Numbered from the stretch's first letter, positions 31,134 through 41,678 are shown. The stretch: DNA of 64,000 nt from Rhodosorus marinus (GCA_029953675.1 JAMWBK010000001.1:1215001-1279000), one strand, 5' to 3'. Translations and numbers: made by a program. The notes: generated by a model from the letters alone, not told the origin.

Positions 31134-32267
31134 TTAGTTCCACTCGACGTTGACAGGACATCCCTGGAATGGTATCACCTCCAGCTCTGGACAGTCGCTT
31201 TCTCCAGGTACCAAGAACCACCCACCCTTATCGTTTGATGCCTCAATCGTGCTGATGTACACCATGTCATTCATAGACGTGCAATTCGGCATATCCGTCA
31301 ACAGCGACGGGCAGATGTCCCATTCCAAGGGGCTACCGGGGTCTACTGGAGCTGCGATCTGGAACTCCTGGTTGTTGTCCCAGATCTCGTTCAGATCCTG
31401 GTCCGCTCCCCACAGCCCCAAGTACATGTCGGTAACAGTATATTCTTGTCCGACCGAGTTGAGGCTTATCGCGAGATGGAAGCAGCGCTCGCCGTTTACA
31501 GATGAAGTGCTGTACGTCAAAGTTCCAACATTGATGCTCATATCCCTAACTACCAAGGAGAACGTAGAGCTGCAATTTGACTCGTTTTCGCAAGTGAAGC
31601 TTGGCTCCAGGCCGGTCGCTTGGATGTCCTTTTCGCAATTGTAGAAGGGAGTAGGAGTCGGCGACGGTGTCGGGGAGGCATCGCTCCATTTAACACCGAT
31701 CGGACACTGAGTAACCCCGTTAGGTCCTGTGGGAGTCGAGCCCGGACATTGGGTATCGTCAGTGTGCTGCGAGGAAATCCTAAGAGGCGTCTCGTTGTCT
31801 CCGACGAACCCCCGGAAAGCCCCGACCATGCAGATGGAGTCCTGAGAAAGGCAGTTGGGAATCGGCATCTCCGTTACCGGAATCCGAAATGCCAGGTTGT
31901 TCTGATCGATGTCCTCCGCGCTCAGGTTAATCTGAAACTTTGCTCCACCATTGGGAACGCTTCCCTGATCGCAGTTGGGCCAGACTCCAATTTTCACACT
32001 CGTCAAATTCGTAAGGACCTCGATCACGCCCTGCTTTTTTACCTCTAGCTGGAAGCTAGCTGACCCGTCCTCGTTCTCAACAGACTGGGTGTAAAACTTT
32101 GCCACAAGCTGCAGCCCGTACTCTCCATCATCATAGCTCATCCAGTTAGTCCTCCTTTGAAAGTAGGGATATTCACCGTCTGGGTCACAGTTATCGGACT
32201 CCGCCGCTGCTGTTGCAGCCAAAAAACCAATCGCTATAAACAGGGCTGTTCCGTAGAAGCTCTTCAT
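31134..32267 (-). CDS. Secreted protein with two CPVxL-type domains joined by a Ser/Thr/Pro linker
   Basis: A single exon encodes 377 residues with signal peptide MKSFYGTALFIAIGFLAATAAA. Residues about 27-194 end in QCPIGVKW (187-194). A linker SPTPSPTPTP (198-207) follows. Residues about 208-376 repeat the domain: E-R-C-F-H-L-A-I, Y-T-V-T-D-M-Y-L-G-L-W, closing GCPVNVEW. Domain 1 has the parallel N-L-T-S-V-K-I-G-V-W. Acidic residues and several N-x-S/T sites dominate, whereas the related domains at 6677-8080 and 17061-17675 are Cys-richer. No enzymatic motif is seen; an extracellular matrix or adhesion role is inference. A TATA-like box lies about 110 bp upstream. Confidence 0.8.
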   Translation of the reverse strand: MKSFYGTALFIAIGFLAATAAAESDNCDPDGEYPYFQRRTNWMSYDDGEYGLQLVAKFYTQSVENEDGSASFQLEVKKQGVIEVLTNLTSVKIGVWPNCDQGSVPNGGAKFQINLSAEDIDQNNLAFRIPVTEMPIPNCLSQDSICMVGAFRGFVGDNETPLRISSQHTDDTQCPGSTPTGPNGVTQCPIGVKWSDASPTPSPTPTPFYNCEKDIQATGLEPSFTCENESNCSSTFSLVVRDMSINVGTLTYSTSSVNGERCFHLAISLNSVGQEYTVTDMYLGLWGADQDLNEIWDNNQEFQIAAPVDPGSPLEWDICPSLLTDMPNCTSMNDMVYISTIEASNDKGGWFLVPGESDCPELEVIPFQGCPVNVEWN

Positions 32268-32372
32268 CTTTGCTAGAGAGGTTATGTTTCAAGTTCTTAT
32301 CGTATTTCTTATCGTCTGGTTGTCTATCTCCCCCTCAACTTCCCATCCCACAGAGGTAGGCTTTCCGCGGAA

Positions 32373-32382
32373 CCTTTTATGC
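32373..32382 (-). promoter_or_regulatory. TATA-like box of the 31134-32267 gene
   Basis: GCATAAAAGG on the minus strand, 106-115 bp before the ATG. Confidence 0.5.
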
Positions 32383-32389
32383 TGTTCGA

Positions 32390-33310
32390 ACAGGTGTGGA
32401 GCGTGCAGACTCCTGCTTGAAGATTTAGACCACTCGTCGTCCAGCGTACAAAGAACGGGTTGTGTGTTCACCGTACCTCTCTCCTCCCGCTGACAGACAG
32501 GTGAGGAGCTGCCACTGGTTTTATTGTTGTGGCTTTCTTGCTTTTACTGTAGTTTTTACTTGGTTTGTCTTTTCCCACTTCGAGGATTGGCGGTAGTGTC
32601 AGCAGGCATTCAAAGTGTTGTTGGATGGGCTGCTGGGCGTTAGATGTCCTAATGGATTAAGATAGCTTGGAGACGAATAGTCAAGTCAACTGAAAAGTTC
32701 ATTTTCTCGAAAAGTACGCCCACATTCCGCAGTGAAATTGACAGAAACGGGATACTACTCGATTGGTGGTGACTTAGCAAGAATTTTCTCTCCCATCTGT
32801 CGCTCGTTGCCAAGGAAATCTAGAACAGATCTACGAACCTCAGGAGCGGACACCCTAGTTGTTGTTCTTGTGGTTTTCTTGGTTTACCTTTCCAACTTGC
32901 AAATGGGCGGAGGCGTCAGCAACCTTCCGTCGAAACTACTCCTATCACTGGTTGCAAAGGTAGTCTAGAATAGATATACCAAAGTCAGTCCGTACCCTTA
33001 ACCATGCTACGCCGAGTTCACCCCAGTTCACATGCAGTCAGGTAAAGTAAACCTAAGCTGTACCACTCTGGATGACGCGTGTGTGCACAACACGTCCCAT
33101 CTGAATCAAAAGGTATGTGCTGTTGTCCGCAAGCTCTGGCTCCGGAAGCGTAACAAAAACGACTGCTTCCTTCGAGACCGGAAATCCTCGAAATCTGGTC
33201 AGTAACGGGTGCGAGATTTCTTCACAGTATATACCATGTTGGGGAATAGATTCGATTGATATCGATCTTTACTTCGTAATTTCCTCTTTTTGGGATCCGT
33301 GCTTGATTGG
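32390..33310. other. Intergenic with two loosely similar halves
   Basis: 32505-32620 and 32850-32930 share a TTGTTGTGG-TTTCTTG-TTTAC pattern and a GGCGG-GTCAGCA block. I see no gene. Confidence 0.3.
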
Positions 33311-33317
33311 CGTCTAG

Positions 33318-34070
33318 TTTTCGTATGAGATTAACGTTTTCATAGTCTGTTAATACGGTATAAAATGAACTTCAGTTCTGTATGCAGTTCCTCTATAGAG
33401 TATAAATAGGAGTAGCAAAGACGATGTAAAAGTTCTCTTTGTTTTTTTTAGCTTCAAATGAATATATCTAAAAATAGTTTAAGAAACATACTTGCACCAA
33501 AAGAATTTTGATTGAGCTAGCCTTTTCGATCATTTTAAACGATATGATACGAGAATATAGCTTATCATATCTGTTAATACGCTACTATGCATTTAAAATA
33601 ATAGTTTTAGAGCTATTTTTCGTGGATATGGTGTTGGAAGCTCTTTCGCGGACTCGCGGCGCGCCCCCCTCGGCTGAACTTGATAGACATGCATATTTAC
33701 TTCAAAAATTCCAGATTTCTGAATCTTCGTTTTAGTTGGTACTACAAAAGCCGTCTTTTTTTTGTACGATACAATATGAGATTAACGCTTCTATGATTAT
33801 TTTATACGTTATAAATGGTATTTTGTTTATATATTTTGTTTTCTTTATAGAGTAGAAAGCGGTCTATATATACGATGGAAGAGAAGCTCACGTTGGTTCT
33901 TGCAATTTTTAACTTGAAATGATTGTATATCTAAAATACTTTAAGAATACGCGTCACTCTCCGATTTTGACCGATTTTGTTTAAATCGTTTTAGACGATA
34001 TAATACGGAAATATAGCTTATCATATATGTTAACACGCTATTATCGATTTGAAAATATAATATATTTTGC
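33318..34070. repeat. AT-rich diverged direct repeat (two units)
   Basis: 33318-33610 and 33771-34070 share, in order, ATGAGATTAACG-TT-TAT, CTATAGAGTA-AAAG, a TGAATATATCTAAAA / TGTATATCTAAAATA pair, GA-ATGATACG-GAATATAGCTTATCATAT, and TGTTAA-ACGCTA. Spacing is about 450 bp. No coding signal. Confidence 0.6.
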
Positions 34071-34769
34071 ATCACATCGCCGAGGACCGCCGCGAACATG
34101 GAGTGCCACTTGCGAGTGAGCACCTCGTGAATCAATGTAGCGGGCGGACTCGGTGCTAATTTCTCCTAGCTTAGCGAGATGGTAAATGAACAGGAGAGAT
34201 TTCAAAATCCAATAACTCGGAACAGCTTATTCTCTGAACTGTAGTCTGGACGCTTTCAGGGGAGGAAGGACTTCGTGGAGGACCAGTTACATGAGGAGCA
34301 CGACCGCGAACACCGCGCTAGCTCGGACCCTCGCTCTACCGTTGCAGCCCAAGAGGACTGTCTCACCATGGCCTTCGGAACATGCGGACGACTTGCAGCA
34401 CGTACAATCGCAAACGTTCACCAGTTCACCAGATATCTGGATTCTGACCCATTCGCCCTGGGGAGAGCTCTCACCGCGATGAACCGCACGCAGTGGAGAG
34501 CAACTCTTGGGTTGGACCTCGTAGTTTTGAGAATGCCCGTAGCTTTTTTTGTAGTTAGCGTTTACTGATTAGTTAGTACGACTACTAAATCACAGTCGCT
34601 CGCTCTCGTGTGACACCAACTCCAGAAAGCCAAGGAGTCCCTCCGCCCAGGATCGTTACTTTTCCAGTAAACCAGAAATCAAAGACAGGTCCTCGAGGAG
34701 GCTATCAAGACGCCTTGGGTTGCCACGGAAGAGAGCACTAAGCCAACCTGAACCTCACTATCAACTAAG

Positions 34770-35030
34770 CCAAAAGCTCATACTTTGATGCTCTTGGAAA
34801 TTGAGTGTTTTGGCTCTCTGGATTCCGTTGGTTCCCATTTGGCGTCGCGAATTGTTCCACGAGCATGACCGACCGGCTCTCCTCGTTTTCAACCCCGTTC
34901 GAGTTTCCTGTTATGGCCTATGAACGGTGCTTTCATGTTGGAGGCGCGTAATCTACACCGTCAGTAGTCTTTTTTTTCCTCCCCGTTTTATTTTGTTCCG
35001 TCTACGAATAGACCCATTCACTCTTTCAAA
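34770..35030 (+). mobile_element. Family B LINE 3' fragment
   Basis: TTGAGTGTTTTGGCTCTCTGGATTCCGTTGGTTC, GGCCTATGAACGGTGCTTTCATGTTGGAGGCGCG, then the T tract and a CCATTCACTC end. Plus strand and decayed. Confidence 0.6.
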
Positions 35031-35539
35031 AACTCCCAAAATCCTATGGGATGCCAGTGGGATCCTATGTCATACCTCTCGAACATTCACCCGATCCTAT
35101 CTCAAATTCGGAAGTTAAACTCGAACGGGCCTGGAGAGTACTGAGGTCAGGGATCACTCGGGAACGCCAGGTAACGTACCTTTCATTTTGCCTCTAAAGA
35201 GGAGGTTCCTGCTGAATTTGGTGATGATTTGCATCGTGCTAGGAGTCACGCCTACGTATGGACGGATGCATTGCGAGAACACCCTTTCTTGAGACCTGCT
35301 CTATGTGGCTGGGCCAACTTCACCCGCGGATGGTCTCATCTCCACGCGACTGAGCTCGACTGAGGAGTCTTGGGCGCTGCCTTAGCTCTCAGTGGCTTAC
35401 CAATACCCCCGCCTTTGCGCTACTCCTGCTAACAGGTTTTGGAGTGCGTTCCTCTCTACTCTTTCAGCGGCCGTGGCCTTGCTGAAGGCAGTAGATAGTA
35501 CCACGTTAGTATTTGTTAGTAAAGTGGTTCGCCGTACCT

Positions 35540-36085
35540 TCTGTGCAACCATGACTACGCCACCATTGATTTTGGTGACCACCTGGTATCAAGCTGTCCT
35601 CATGTGAAAGTTTTCCGGAGCTACAGGTATAATAGGGCTCCAAGCCTGCTGTACAGGGAACTTCGGTGCGTCGGGTGGCAAACCGGTCTCGAAATTGAGC
35701 TTGGGAAGCCTGTGAGTTCCCGGCCCCCAAACCTGCGGTTACCTACAGGCAGCGGGGGAGTGCCGTGGAGCTGCTGCTTTCACCACGAGCCGTCACAAAT
35801 AATGACCTACGTGGGAGAATTTTTGTCGGAGAATTAAGCCAAACGGGAACCAGCAGAATCGATAATGTCAAAGCACTCAACTAGCAAAGGTACCAGACGA
35901 TGAACTAAAACCGAAGCTCGAAGTACAGGGGAAGACAAAGCCCCCTAACCCCCGGGGAATATTCACTTCTTTGCGACGTCGCATAGTTGCAGGGCCAGAT
36001 CCACTTCCTCCGCCCCCCCCGCAGCCGGCAGAAAACGGCTAGCTTGAGGATTGGGAACAGCATCTACTAACTGTTGAGTGTTGTG
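35540..36085. mobile_element. Family B LINE fragments, head-to-head inverted pair
   Basis: 35540-35828 reads on the plus strand (GTACAGGGAACTTCGG, CAAACCGGTCTCGAAATTGAG, GGCAGCGGGGGAGTGCCGTGGAG). 35830-36085 reads on the minus strand (GATAATGTCAAAGCACTCAACTAGCAAAGGTACCAG through CGGCTAGCTTGAGGATTGGGAACAGC). The two halves cover adjacent parts of one element and meet at about 35829, the arrangement produced by twin priming. Confidence 0.5.
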
Positions 36086-37353
36086 GAAGCCAGAACAACG
36101 ATTAGAGTATTTCCAGTACTAGTATCTGAAGTTTAGTACTTCCTTGGGACGGACAGATTTCGATGAATTCGATCGGGGATCTCGAAGAAGACGGTCATAA
36201 ATTGAAATTCCGTCGGGGAGTAGTATCAGTAGACTACAGGAAGAGGAGGACGAAGAAAAAGGATACAAAACAAATGTCAGATTTTGGACAAAGGATTCCA
36301 AGTGTTCGGGAGGATACTGAACGCGGCAATATCCGCGGTGCGACGAGTTCAAGAATAAGCTGAGCTGCAAGTGTTGCGTACAGGTAGGTCCAGCGCTTGG
36401 GCAGGTCAAAGGGGTGACTTCCGCTACCGATGAAAACTCGCACCCGTGTTGGAAAAAATACCGCTTTAGGTCGAGAGACATGTTCCAAAGTATCTTTTAC
36501 CCTCTAGCCCTTAATGATTTGCTGCTATTCCAGGAGCGCGCAACAATTGAACCCGACGGTTCCCTAACCCGCACCTGCAAGAGTCTGGGTTCTTCTCAAC
36601 AGCGTGCTCCAATTCCACAATCACTCACTCACACACATACACACTCTCTTTCTCTTTCTCTCCCTCGGCACACTTGTTTTTTTCACACAATGGATAAAAA
36701 CATCCTCTCGATCGTATCCTATCTCTCCTGATCCCCCTCCCGCCCCTACACTCTGCCTCTGCCTCTGCCTCTGCCTCTGCCTCTCCACCATTTGCCAGGG
36801 AGAGAAAATTTGCTCACCTCGCAAAGAAGCTAACGGATAATCAATCCAGAAATTAATTCATTCGATATTCAGCGAACAGATTAGATCTTCCAGTTTAGGG
36901 AATTTATTCGACTATTTTGCTCGCCGTGCAAATAGATTGAACAAATAAATGATTGAGTACAATTTTTATTTATATTTTTTTGACTGAACTTACTTCGTTC
37001 TTAACGATATATTTATGACTAATTTGCTCACCGTCAACAATATTTTGACTGAATAGATTTGTTTGTTTCTGTTTTATTGGTAATATTTTGACTGACATTT
37101 GTCGTGAAAGTCCGGCCAATCGGCACTGTTGGACGTCGTCTTCAAGCGAACACGATGGATTCCGGGGGTCCTGGACGGTATGATAAACACGAAAAGGGTC
37201 TTATATGATCTCTGTACGTCCTCGTATTTGGTTTTTAGGATGAGTTGCGGGCGTTGGAGCAAACTGGAATGAACTACGGGACTTCTTTATCCGCTGCCGG
37301 TTGCAGATTGGGGCTAAAGAAGGTTACATCGCAGCGAACGTTTCTGGCTGACT

Positions 37354-37489
37354 GGAGAACCCACTGGTTCCTGTTTTTTCTTTTGAACGTAGCATGAGAC
37401 CCCGGTAGCGGGGTTGTTGTGAGTGATTCCCTAGATAGCAATCGGCTTAGTGTTACGTCGCATTAGGCGACTGCCCAATAAAGCTCACG
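37354..37489 (+). mobile_element. Family C LINE 3' end, insertion 2 (136 bp)
   Basis: It consists of the last codons and 3' UTR of the same element as 37530-37731, starting at GGAGAACCCACTGG and ending AATAAAGCTCAC. It is flanked by a 32-bp direct repeat (37322-37353 and 37489-37520; key words GGTTACATCGC and CTGGCTGACT). Together with the neighbour this shows a second insertion at the same site. Confidence 0.8.
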
Positions 37490-37529
37490 GTTACATCGCA
37501 GCGAACGTTTCTGGCTGACTAACGATATG

Positions 37530-37731
37530 GTTTAAACAGGATCCTATGGCAGGGCAACGCGGCGATTGCGCTTGGCGCTCTACGTGCGGACCAGTTGGAG
37601 AACCCACTGGTTCCTGTTTTTTCTTTTGAACGTAGCATGAGACCCCGGTAGCGGGGTTGTTGTGAGTGATTCCCTAGATAGCAATCGGCTTAGTGTTACG
37701 TCGCATTAGGCGACTGCCCAATAAAGCTCAC
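37530..37731 (+). mobile_element. Family C LINE 3' end, insertion 1 (202 bp)
   Basis: A 5'-truncated element encoding a C-terminal peptide in frame from 37532 to a stop at 37649-37651 (it contains GNAAIALGALRAD), then a 3' UTR. The UTR has two hairpins (ACCCCG-GTAG-CGGGGT and GTCGC-ATTAG-GCGAC) and ends AATAAAGCTCAC. It is flanked by a 41-bp direct repeat (37489-37529 and 37732-37772). The family is known here only from these two copies; the right arm of the inverted duplication keeps the empty site near 46790-46800. Confidence 0.8.
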
Positions 37732-38227
37732 GGTTACATCGCAGCGAACGTTTCTGGCTGACTAACGATATGTGTTTCTACCTCCAGGACATCCTATATC
37801 CGGTTCGCGCGATAACATTCTAATGTAAGCAAAATTCTCGACAGCCCGGACTCCGCATTTTGCACTTCCTGTTCCCAGTACTTTCTCGACAACGTGCACC
37901 AAAATCCGTTTCTCATCATCAGTCAGGCCCAGTTGAAATCAGGGCAAATAAACGCTGACTGCTGCTTGTTCTTGGCCAGCTGCACAACTTGGGCATGTTG
38001 CGCGAAACAATGCTCGCAAAAAAAAGGGACTCGTAGCGGGGCTACTACGGTGCTCGGCCAAGGATTGACATTTCAACGATAGTTATTGACGCCTCTGCCC
38101 TCACCACAGATCTTAACACCCCCTTTGACTCAAGAGTCTGTACTTCTCGGTCTGAAAAAGGGCAAAACACGGTTTTGTGGGCGAGCTAGGCTTCGTTGAG
38201 GGAGGTCCTGGGGTCAACTTTGGCCGG

Positions 38228-38235
38228 TATAAGAA
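38228..38235 (+). promoter_or_regulatory. TATA box of germin-like gene 1
   Basis: TATAAGAA inside GGCCGGTATAAGAAGGCC, about 120 bp before the ATG. The inverted copy has the same word at 46303-46310. Confidence 0.6.
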
Positions 38236-38355
38236 GGCCGAGATTATCTGAAGAGCCCTAGAGAGATGAGGAAGAGGATATCAATACAAGGTGACTAGTA
38301 AAAGAAGTAGGAATCAGAAGATCAATAGACTAGCACTTTACTAGCATAAAGCAAG

Positions 38356-39131
38356 ATGATGAAGATTGTGAGTGTTGTGGCGGTTCTGGCGGGACTGGCG
38401 TTGGCGGGAAGTTCGTTGACTGAGCTCGAGAAGCGTCAGGAATTTTCCGAGAAGGACTTTGTGTTTGACTTTAGTGAGGGACCGATGCAGCAGAACGGTA
38501 TTGGAACGACCTTGATCCCAGCTTTCCTCAACACCTTCCCGGTATTGAAGAAGCAGGGCGTTGCTGCTGCTCTCGTTAACATTGAGCCATGTGGAAGTAC
38601 GTGCTGCACAAATAGCCATGATCATGCACTCGAACCTGAGAATCCTCTGACTCTCTGTCTTTTTTCTCGATCGTAGTGAACAACCCGCACAATCACCCCC
38701 GCGCGACTGAATTCCTCTACCTCATCAAGGGCAGCAAGTTCGTCGTCGGATTCACTGAGGGTAAGAAAAACATCCTGAAACCTCGCTTCCAGTACCTCCA
38801 CCTAAAACCCGCAATCCTCTCGCGTCTACGACCCTCAGAGTTCCAGACCCGTACCCTCATCAACACCCTCAAGGCCGGGCAAGGGACGATCTTCCCACAG
38901 GGTCTACCGCACTTCCAGATTAACAACAGCTGCAAACCGGCACAATTCTTTGCAGCGCTCAGCAACGAGGACCCCGGAGCTGTCAACTTCCCCGACTCCA
39001 TCTACAACTTCCCGGACAACCTCCTCCAGACCATCTTCAGAGTCAACCAGCCCAGGATCGACAGGTTCCGTAACGACGCCATGATGAGAGAGATCTCCCG
39101 GGACTGCAGGAGGAGGTGTGGACTCAAATAG
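38356..39131 (+). CDS. Germin-like secreted cupin, copy 1
   Basis: Three exons (38356-38596, 38677-38760, 38839-39131) give 205 residues. Introns are 80 nt (GTACGT...TCGTAG) and 78 nt (GTAAGA...CCTCAG). The second is stop-free here, but copies at 51.3 and 56 kb have 76 and 75 nt in its place, which proves it is an intron. A signal peptide (MMKIVSVVAVLAGLALAGS) is followed by L-E-K-R, a possible dibasic pro-site. Splicing creates the germin box 1 (N-N-P-H-N-H-P-R-A-T-E, giving two His and a Glu metal ligands). Box 2 is G-x-I-F-P-Q-G-L-P-H-F-Q-x-N, giving the third His. Length and motifs fit germin-like proteins, which include Mn-binding oxalate oxidases and superoxide dismutases. The actual activity is not predictable from sequence. 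A palindrome follows the AATAAA. Confidence 0.92.
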
Positions 39132-39239
39132 AAAGAGAGCCAAACTCAAATCGCAAAAGCAAGGTCCATACAAAGCCCATCCGCTTGCTTTCTCGCAGGA
39201 CGCTTTGAAGAACTCTGTTTGAAATAAACACAACAAAAG

Positions 39240-39259
39240 GCTAGGACAGCTGTCCTAGC
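39240..39259. terminator. 20-bp perfect palindrome after the polyadenylation signal of germin-like gene 1
   Basis: GCTAGGACAGCTGTCCTAGC lies about 15 nt after AATAAA (GAAATAAACACAAC). It is identical at 45281-45300 in the other arm and decayed near 55815 (GGGACAGCAGTCCTAG). Role in 3' end formation is inference. Confidence 0.4.
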
Positions 39260-39469
39260 TTCAAGGCATTTTTCTCCAAATCTGATCTGCCCAGGGGGAG
39301 TGCACGAAGAGGTAGCAACCTGTTACTAAAAGGTATCACCATGAATTTACGTATACGTCTGCTGATGAAAGCGCTCTGCTATATTTGCCCTACACAGTGA
39401 GATCTTGAGGGCTCGTGACGAATAGATTGTCACTCGTAAAGCCCCTCCACTGGTGGTTGTGTTCCACAA

Positions 39470-39830
39470 CCTAGCTTTAAGCGCTACGCAGGGCGTATGC
39501 GAACTAACTACTAGCATCAAAAAAAGCGTACGAGCCAAGACGGCGGTGAAGAGCCTCGGCTAGCATATTGCTGGAATATCGCCATAGAGCGACACTGAAT
39601 CTCCCCCCCCCCCCGCTCCCCCACCCCCGCGGAGTAGGAGTCAAGATAATCGACGGGATGGTCAGTGAAACATTTGCGAAGCCACTACAAGCTTGAATTT
39701 TCAAGGCGATCAACGCATTCCAAAGTGAAGGGCTGAAACTTTTGCCCCCTGACCTCAGCGCGGGGGAGACTGCTTATGATCTCGACATATCGACGTTCTC
39801 CCAGTCTCTCATAAGGAACGACAAGTTCCC
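39470..39830 (-). mobile_element. Older family A-like LINE 3' fragment
   Basis: It starts at CTTTAAGCGCTACGCAGGGCG. It then has GCCTCGGCTAGCATATTGCTGGAATATCGCCATAGAG, GTCAGTGAAACATTTGCGAAGCC and CAGCGCGGGGGAGACTG, the reverse complement of the family A end. It holds a C/G-run insertion at 39600-39635. It is homologous to the plus-strand copy at 42780-43120; both include a non-A segment (CTCTCATAAGGAACGACAAG) that pairs them as inverted copies. Confidence 0.55.
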
Positions 39831-40164
39831 AGGCATTGAGACACAGAGCGAGATGCTAGGAGCATGGAGATAGTCATTGGGGCTTACTTGGTTTTTTCAT
39901 ATGCTTTCCAGCGCACGCCAGAGGAGGGGCTTGATGAAGCCCTATAGTGGTGGAAGAAAAATACGCCGAATTATTTTCAATTGCGGGCACTACGTACGAC
40001 GCAAGTGACCGACCAATGCATGTTCTGCACGTGTTTCACCAGGTGCAATTGCGAGACAGTGTTGCATGTGGAAGTGTGGACGTGTTGGACATGGCGCACG
40101 CGAAATCAAAGCCTCTTTCGGGTGAGGAAGAAATAGGGCATTTCAAGCGTAGCTGCCACTTTAT

Positions 40165-40337
40165 GACTGGCTTTATTAGCATAGCCTAAAGCGCTACGCA
40201 AACCGTGAAAAGCAACTAAGAACTAGGTAGGGGAGCGTGCAAACCCAGGCGTTGATGGCGCGCCTCGGCAATCATGCTGCTCGAATATCGCCACAGAGAG
40301 ACGAATCCATATGAAGAAGGGCAAACGCCGCGAAGCT
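40165..40337 (-). mobile_element. Family A LINE 3' fragment
   Basis: TTATTAGCATAGCCTAAAGCGCTACGCAAACCGTGAAAAG is the reverse complement of the A 3' end. About 130 bp of the coding end follows (GGCGCGCCTCGGCAATCATGCTGCTCGAATATCGCC), after which it is truncated. Confidence 0.65.
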
Positions 40338-40349
40338 AGTACAACCAAG
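40338..40349 (+). repeat. 12-bp target-site duplication, left copy (family A, 40350-41678)
   Basis: AGTACAACCAAG, identical at 41679-41690. Confidence 0.85.
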
Positions 40350-41678
40350 CGTAGCGCTTCAGGCTATGCTAGTAAAGCCGCCGTGGATTCGGCGTCGCAG
40401 ACCGTGGGCTGGTATGCTCGCCAGCGGCGGTTGCCTCCTGGGCTACCGCGCTGCGAACGTTGGTGACCTTCCAGATGCGAAGTGCCTGCCTCTTGGCTCG
40501 AGCTTTGACCAACGAGGATCCAGTGAGCCTGCCGCCCCCGCTTTTGACAATTTATGATGGTCTTCAACACGCGTTCAGGAGGTGCAACGCCGTGCCGGAC
40601 GCAAATCGGTCCCGCTTTCGTTCCTGGAGGGAGCTGTTATGGGGACGAGCTGAAGCGATTGAGGATTGTCCCCTCGACCGAGTTCTTGCCGATGACGGAG
40701 AGGCTAGCCCCGGGTCCCCTGTTGCAGACTACCCGGGTTTGAGCCGATTGTGGAGCTCCCGCGCTGATGTGATTCAACATAGCCGCACCTGGGGCCAACA
40801 CAGTGCCGCTCACACAGTCATGCTCAATTCTCCTCTCACGCCGCCTACCACTGCCGCTCGTCTCCGCGGCATGGGAGGCCACCTCTCGCACTTGTGGTTA
40901 ACCACTCTACCGTCGTCATTGAGTCATCGTCTCGATGCTTTCCAGTTCCGTTCTGCCGCACGGATCTATCTCGGTTTGCCACAGGCTCCGTGGCACTCTA
41001 ATCGGCCGCCTTTCTGTCAGGGATGTGAGAGCCGGATTGACGCTTGTGGCTACCACTTCCTGGGTTCCTGCGGACTGTTGCGAGGTCTCCGTACGAGGCG
41101 TCACACTCGCCTCAAGTACATCCTCAGCGAATTTTTGACTCGGATAGGGCATACGGTTGAGGTTGAGTCGGAACTGCCCAGATCCATCTCGGACTCTGCA
41201 CCGCCCCGTTGTATAGCCGATCTCCTCGTCTCCGACGCTGCTGCCAGACGCTCAACATATGTGGACCTTGCGATTACCTGCCCCGTGGCCAGCGCCCACC
41301 TCACCGCAGCCGCCCGCCGCCGGGGGGCCGCGGCTTCAGCCCTTCGAAGAGTTAAGGAACGACGGTATGCTGAGAGCATGGCCAGTCTGCCTTGCGCTGA
41401 GGGTCGCTTTCACCGGTTCCAGCCATTCATTGTGGAAAGCTTTGGTCACGTCGATAAGTCGGGTTTAGAGTGGTTGCGGAAATGTTTTGCTGAGCATCCT
41501 ACTCAATATTTGGCACTCTTGAGGCGTTTAAGTGTCTCCCTTTGGCGATATTCCAGCGACATGCTTTCCGAGGCGCGCCATCGGCGCCTGGGGTTGCATG
41601 CTTCCCTCCCTAGTTATTAGTTCATCTTCACGCCTTGCGTAGCGCTTCAGGCTATGCTAGTAAAGTCCAGTAAAGTCC
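40350..41678 (+). mobile_element. Family A LINE, 5'-truncated insertion with 12-bp TSD
   Basis: The open frame 40460-41620 (386 codons) is intact. It covers the linker after RT, the zinc knuckle (C-Q-G-C-x5-C-G-Y-H-F-L-G-S-C), R-T-R-R-H-T-R-L-K-Y-I-L, the RLE pair (R-C-I-A-D-L-L-V-S-D .. S-T-Y-V-D-L-A-I-T) and the SLPSY end. The 3' end is GCGTAGCGCTTCAGGCTATG, then CTAGTAAAG followed by TCCAGTAAAG. The first 28 nt (40350-40377) are a copy of the element's own 3' end, placed before the truncated coding start, which signals a template jump. The intact frame and perfect TSD indicate recent insertion. Confidence 0.85.

Larger units (their letters stand above)
36470..39380 (+). repeat. Large inverted duplication, left arm (partner 45185-48690)
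   Basis: The arm begins near AGAGACATGTTCCAAAGTAT (36475) and ends near AATTTACGTATACGTCTGCTG (39362). It contains a CT/CA-rich tract (36620-36785, including five CTCTGC units), the germin-like gene, its upstream region, and two family C insertions (37354-37489, 37530-37731) absent from the other arm. Arms are highly similar in the gene and more diverged upstream. About 5.8 kb of mostly LINE-derived spacer separates them. Confidence 0.85.

Noticed and set aside
34275-34568. 97-codon frame with ordinary composition
   Set aside because: There is no signal, no promoter, no recognisable domain and an overlapping frame of similar length. It could be a retroelement remnant but I cannot support it.
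36119-36488. Minus-strand frames with a Ser run
   Set aside because: The Ser run comes from an AGGA/GAA-rich tract; two overlapping frames compete and neither has a domain.
36745-36785. CTCTGC repeat as a CRISPR-like or regulatory array
   Set aside because: It is a plain six-base microsatellite in a CT-rich tract, conserved in part in the other arm; there are no spacers.
37894-38082. 62-codon frame upstream of germin-like gene 1, partly matching a frame upstream of gene 2 (46339-46632)
   Set aside because: Similarity comes from the inverted duplication. Residue changes are as frequent as silent ones and the frames diverge after about 45 codons, so coding is not supported.
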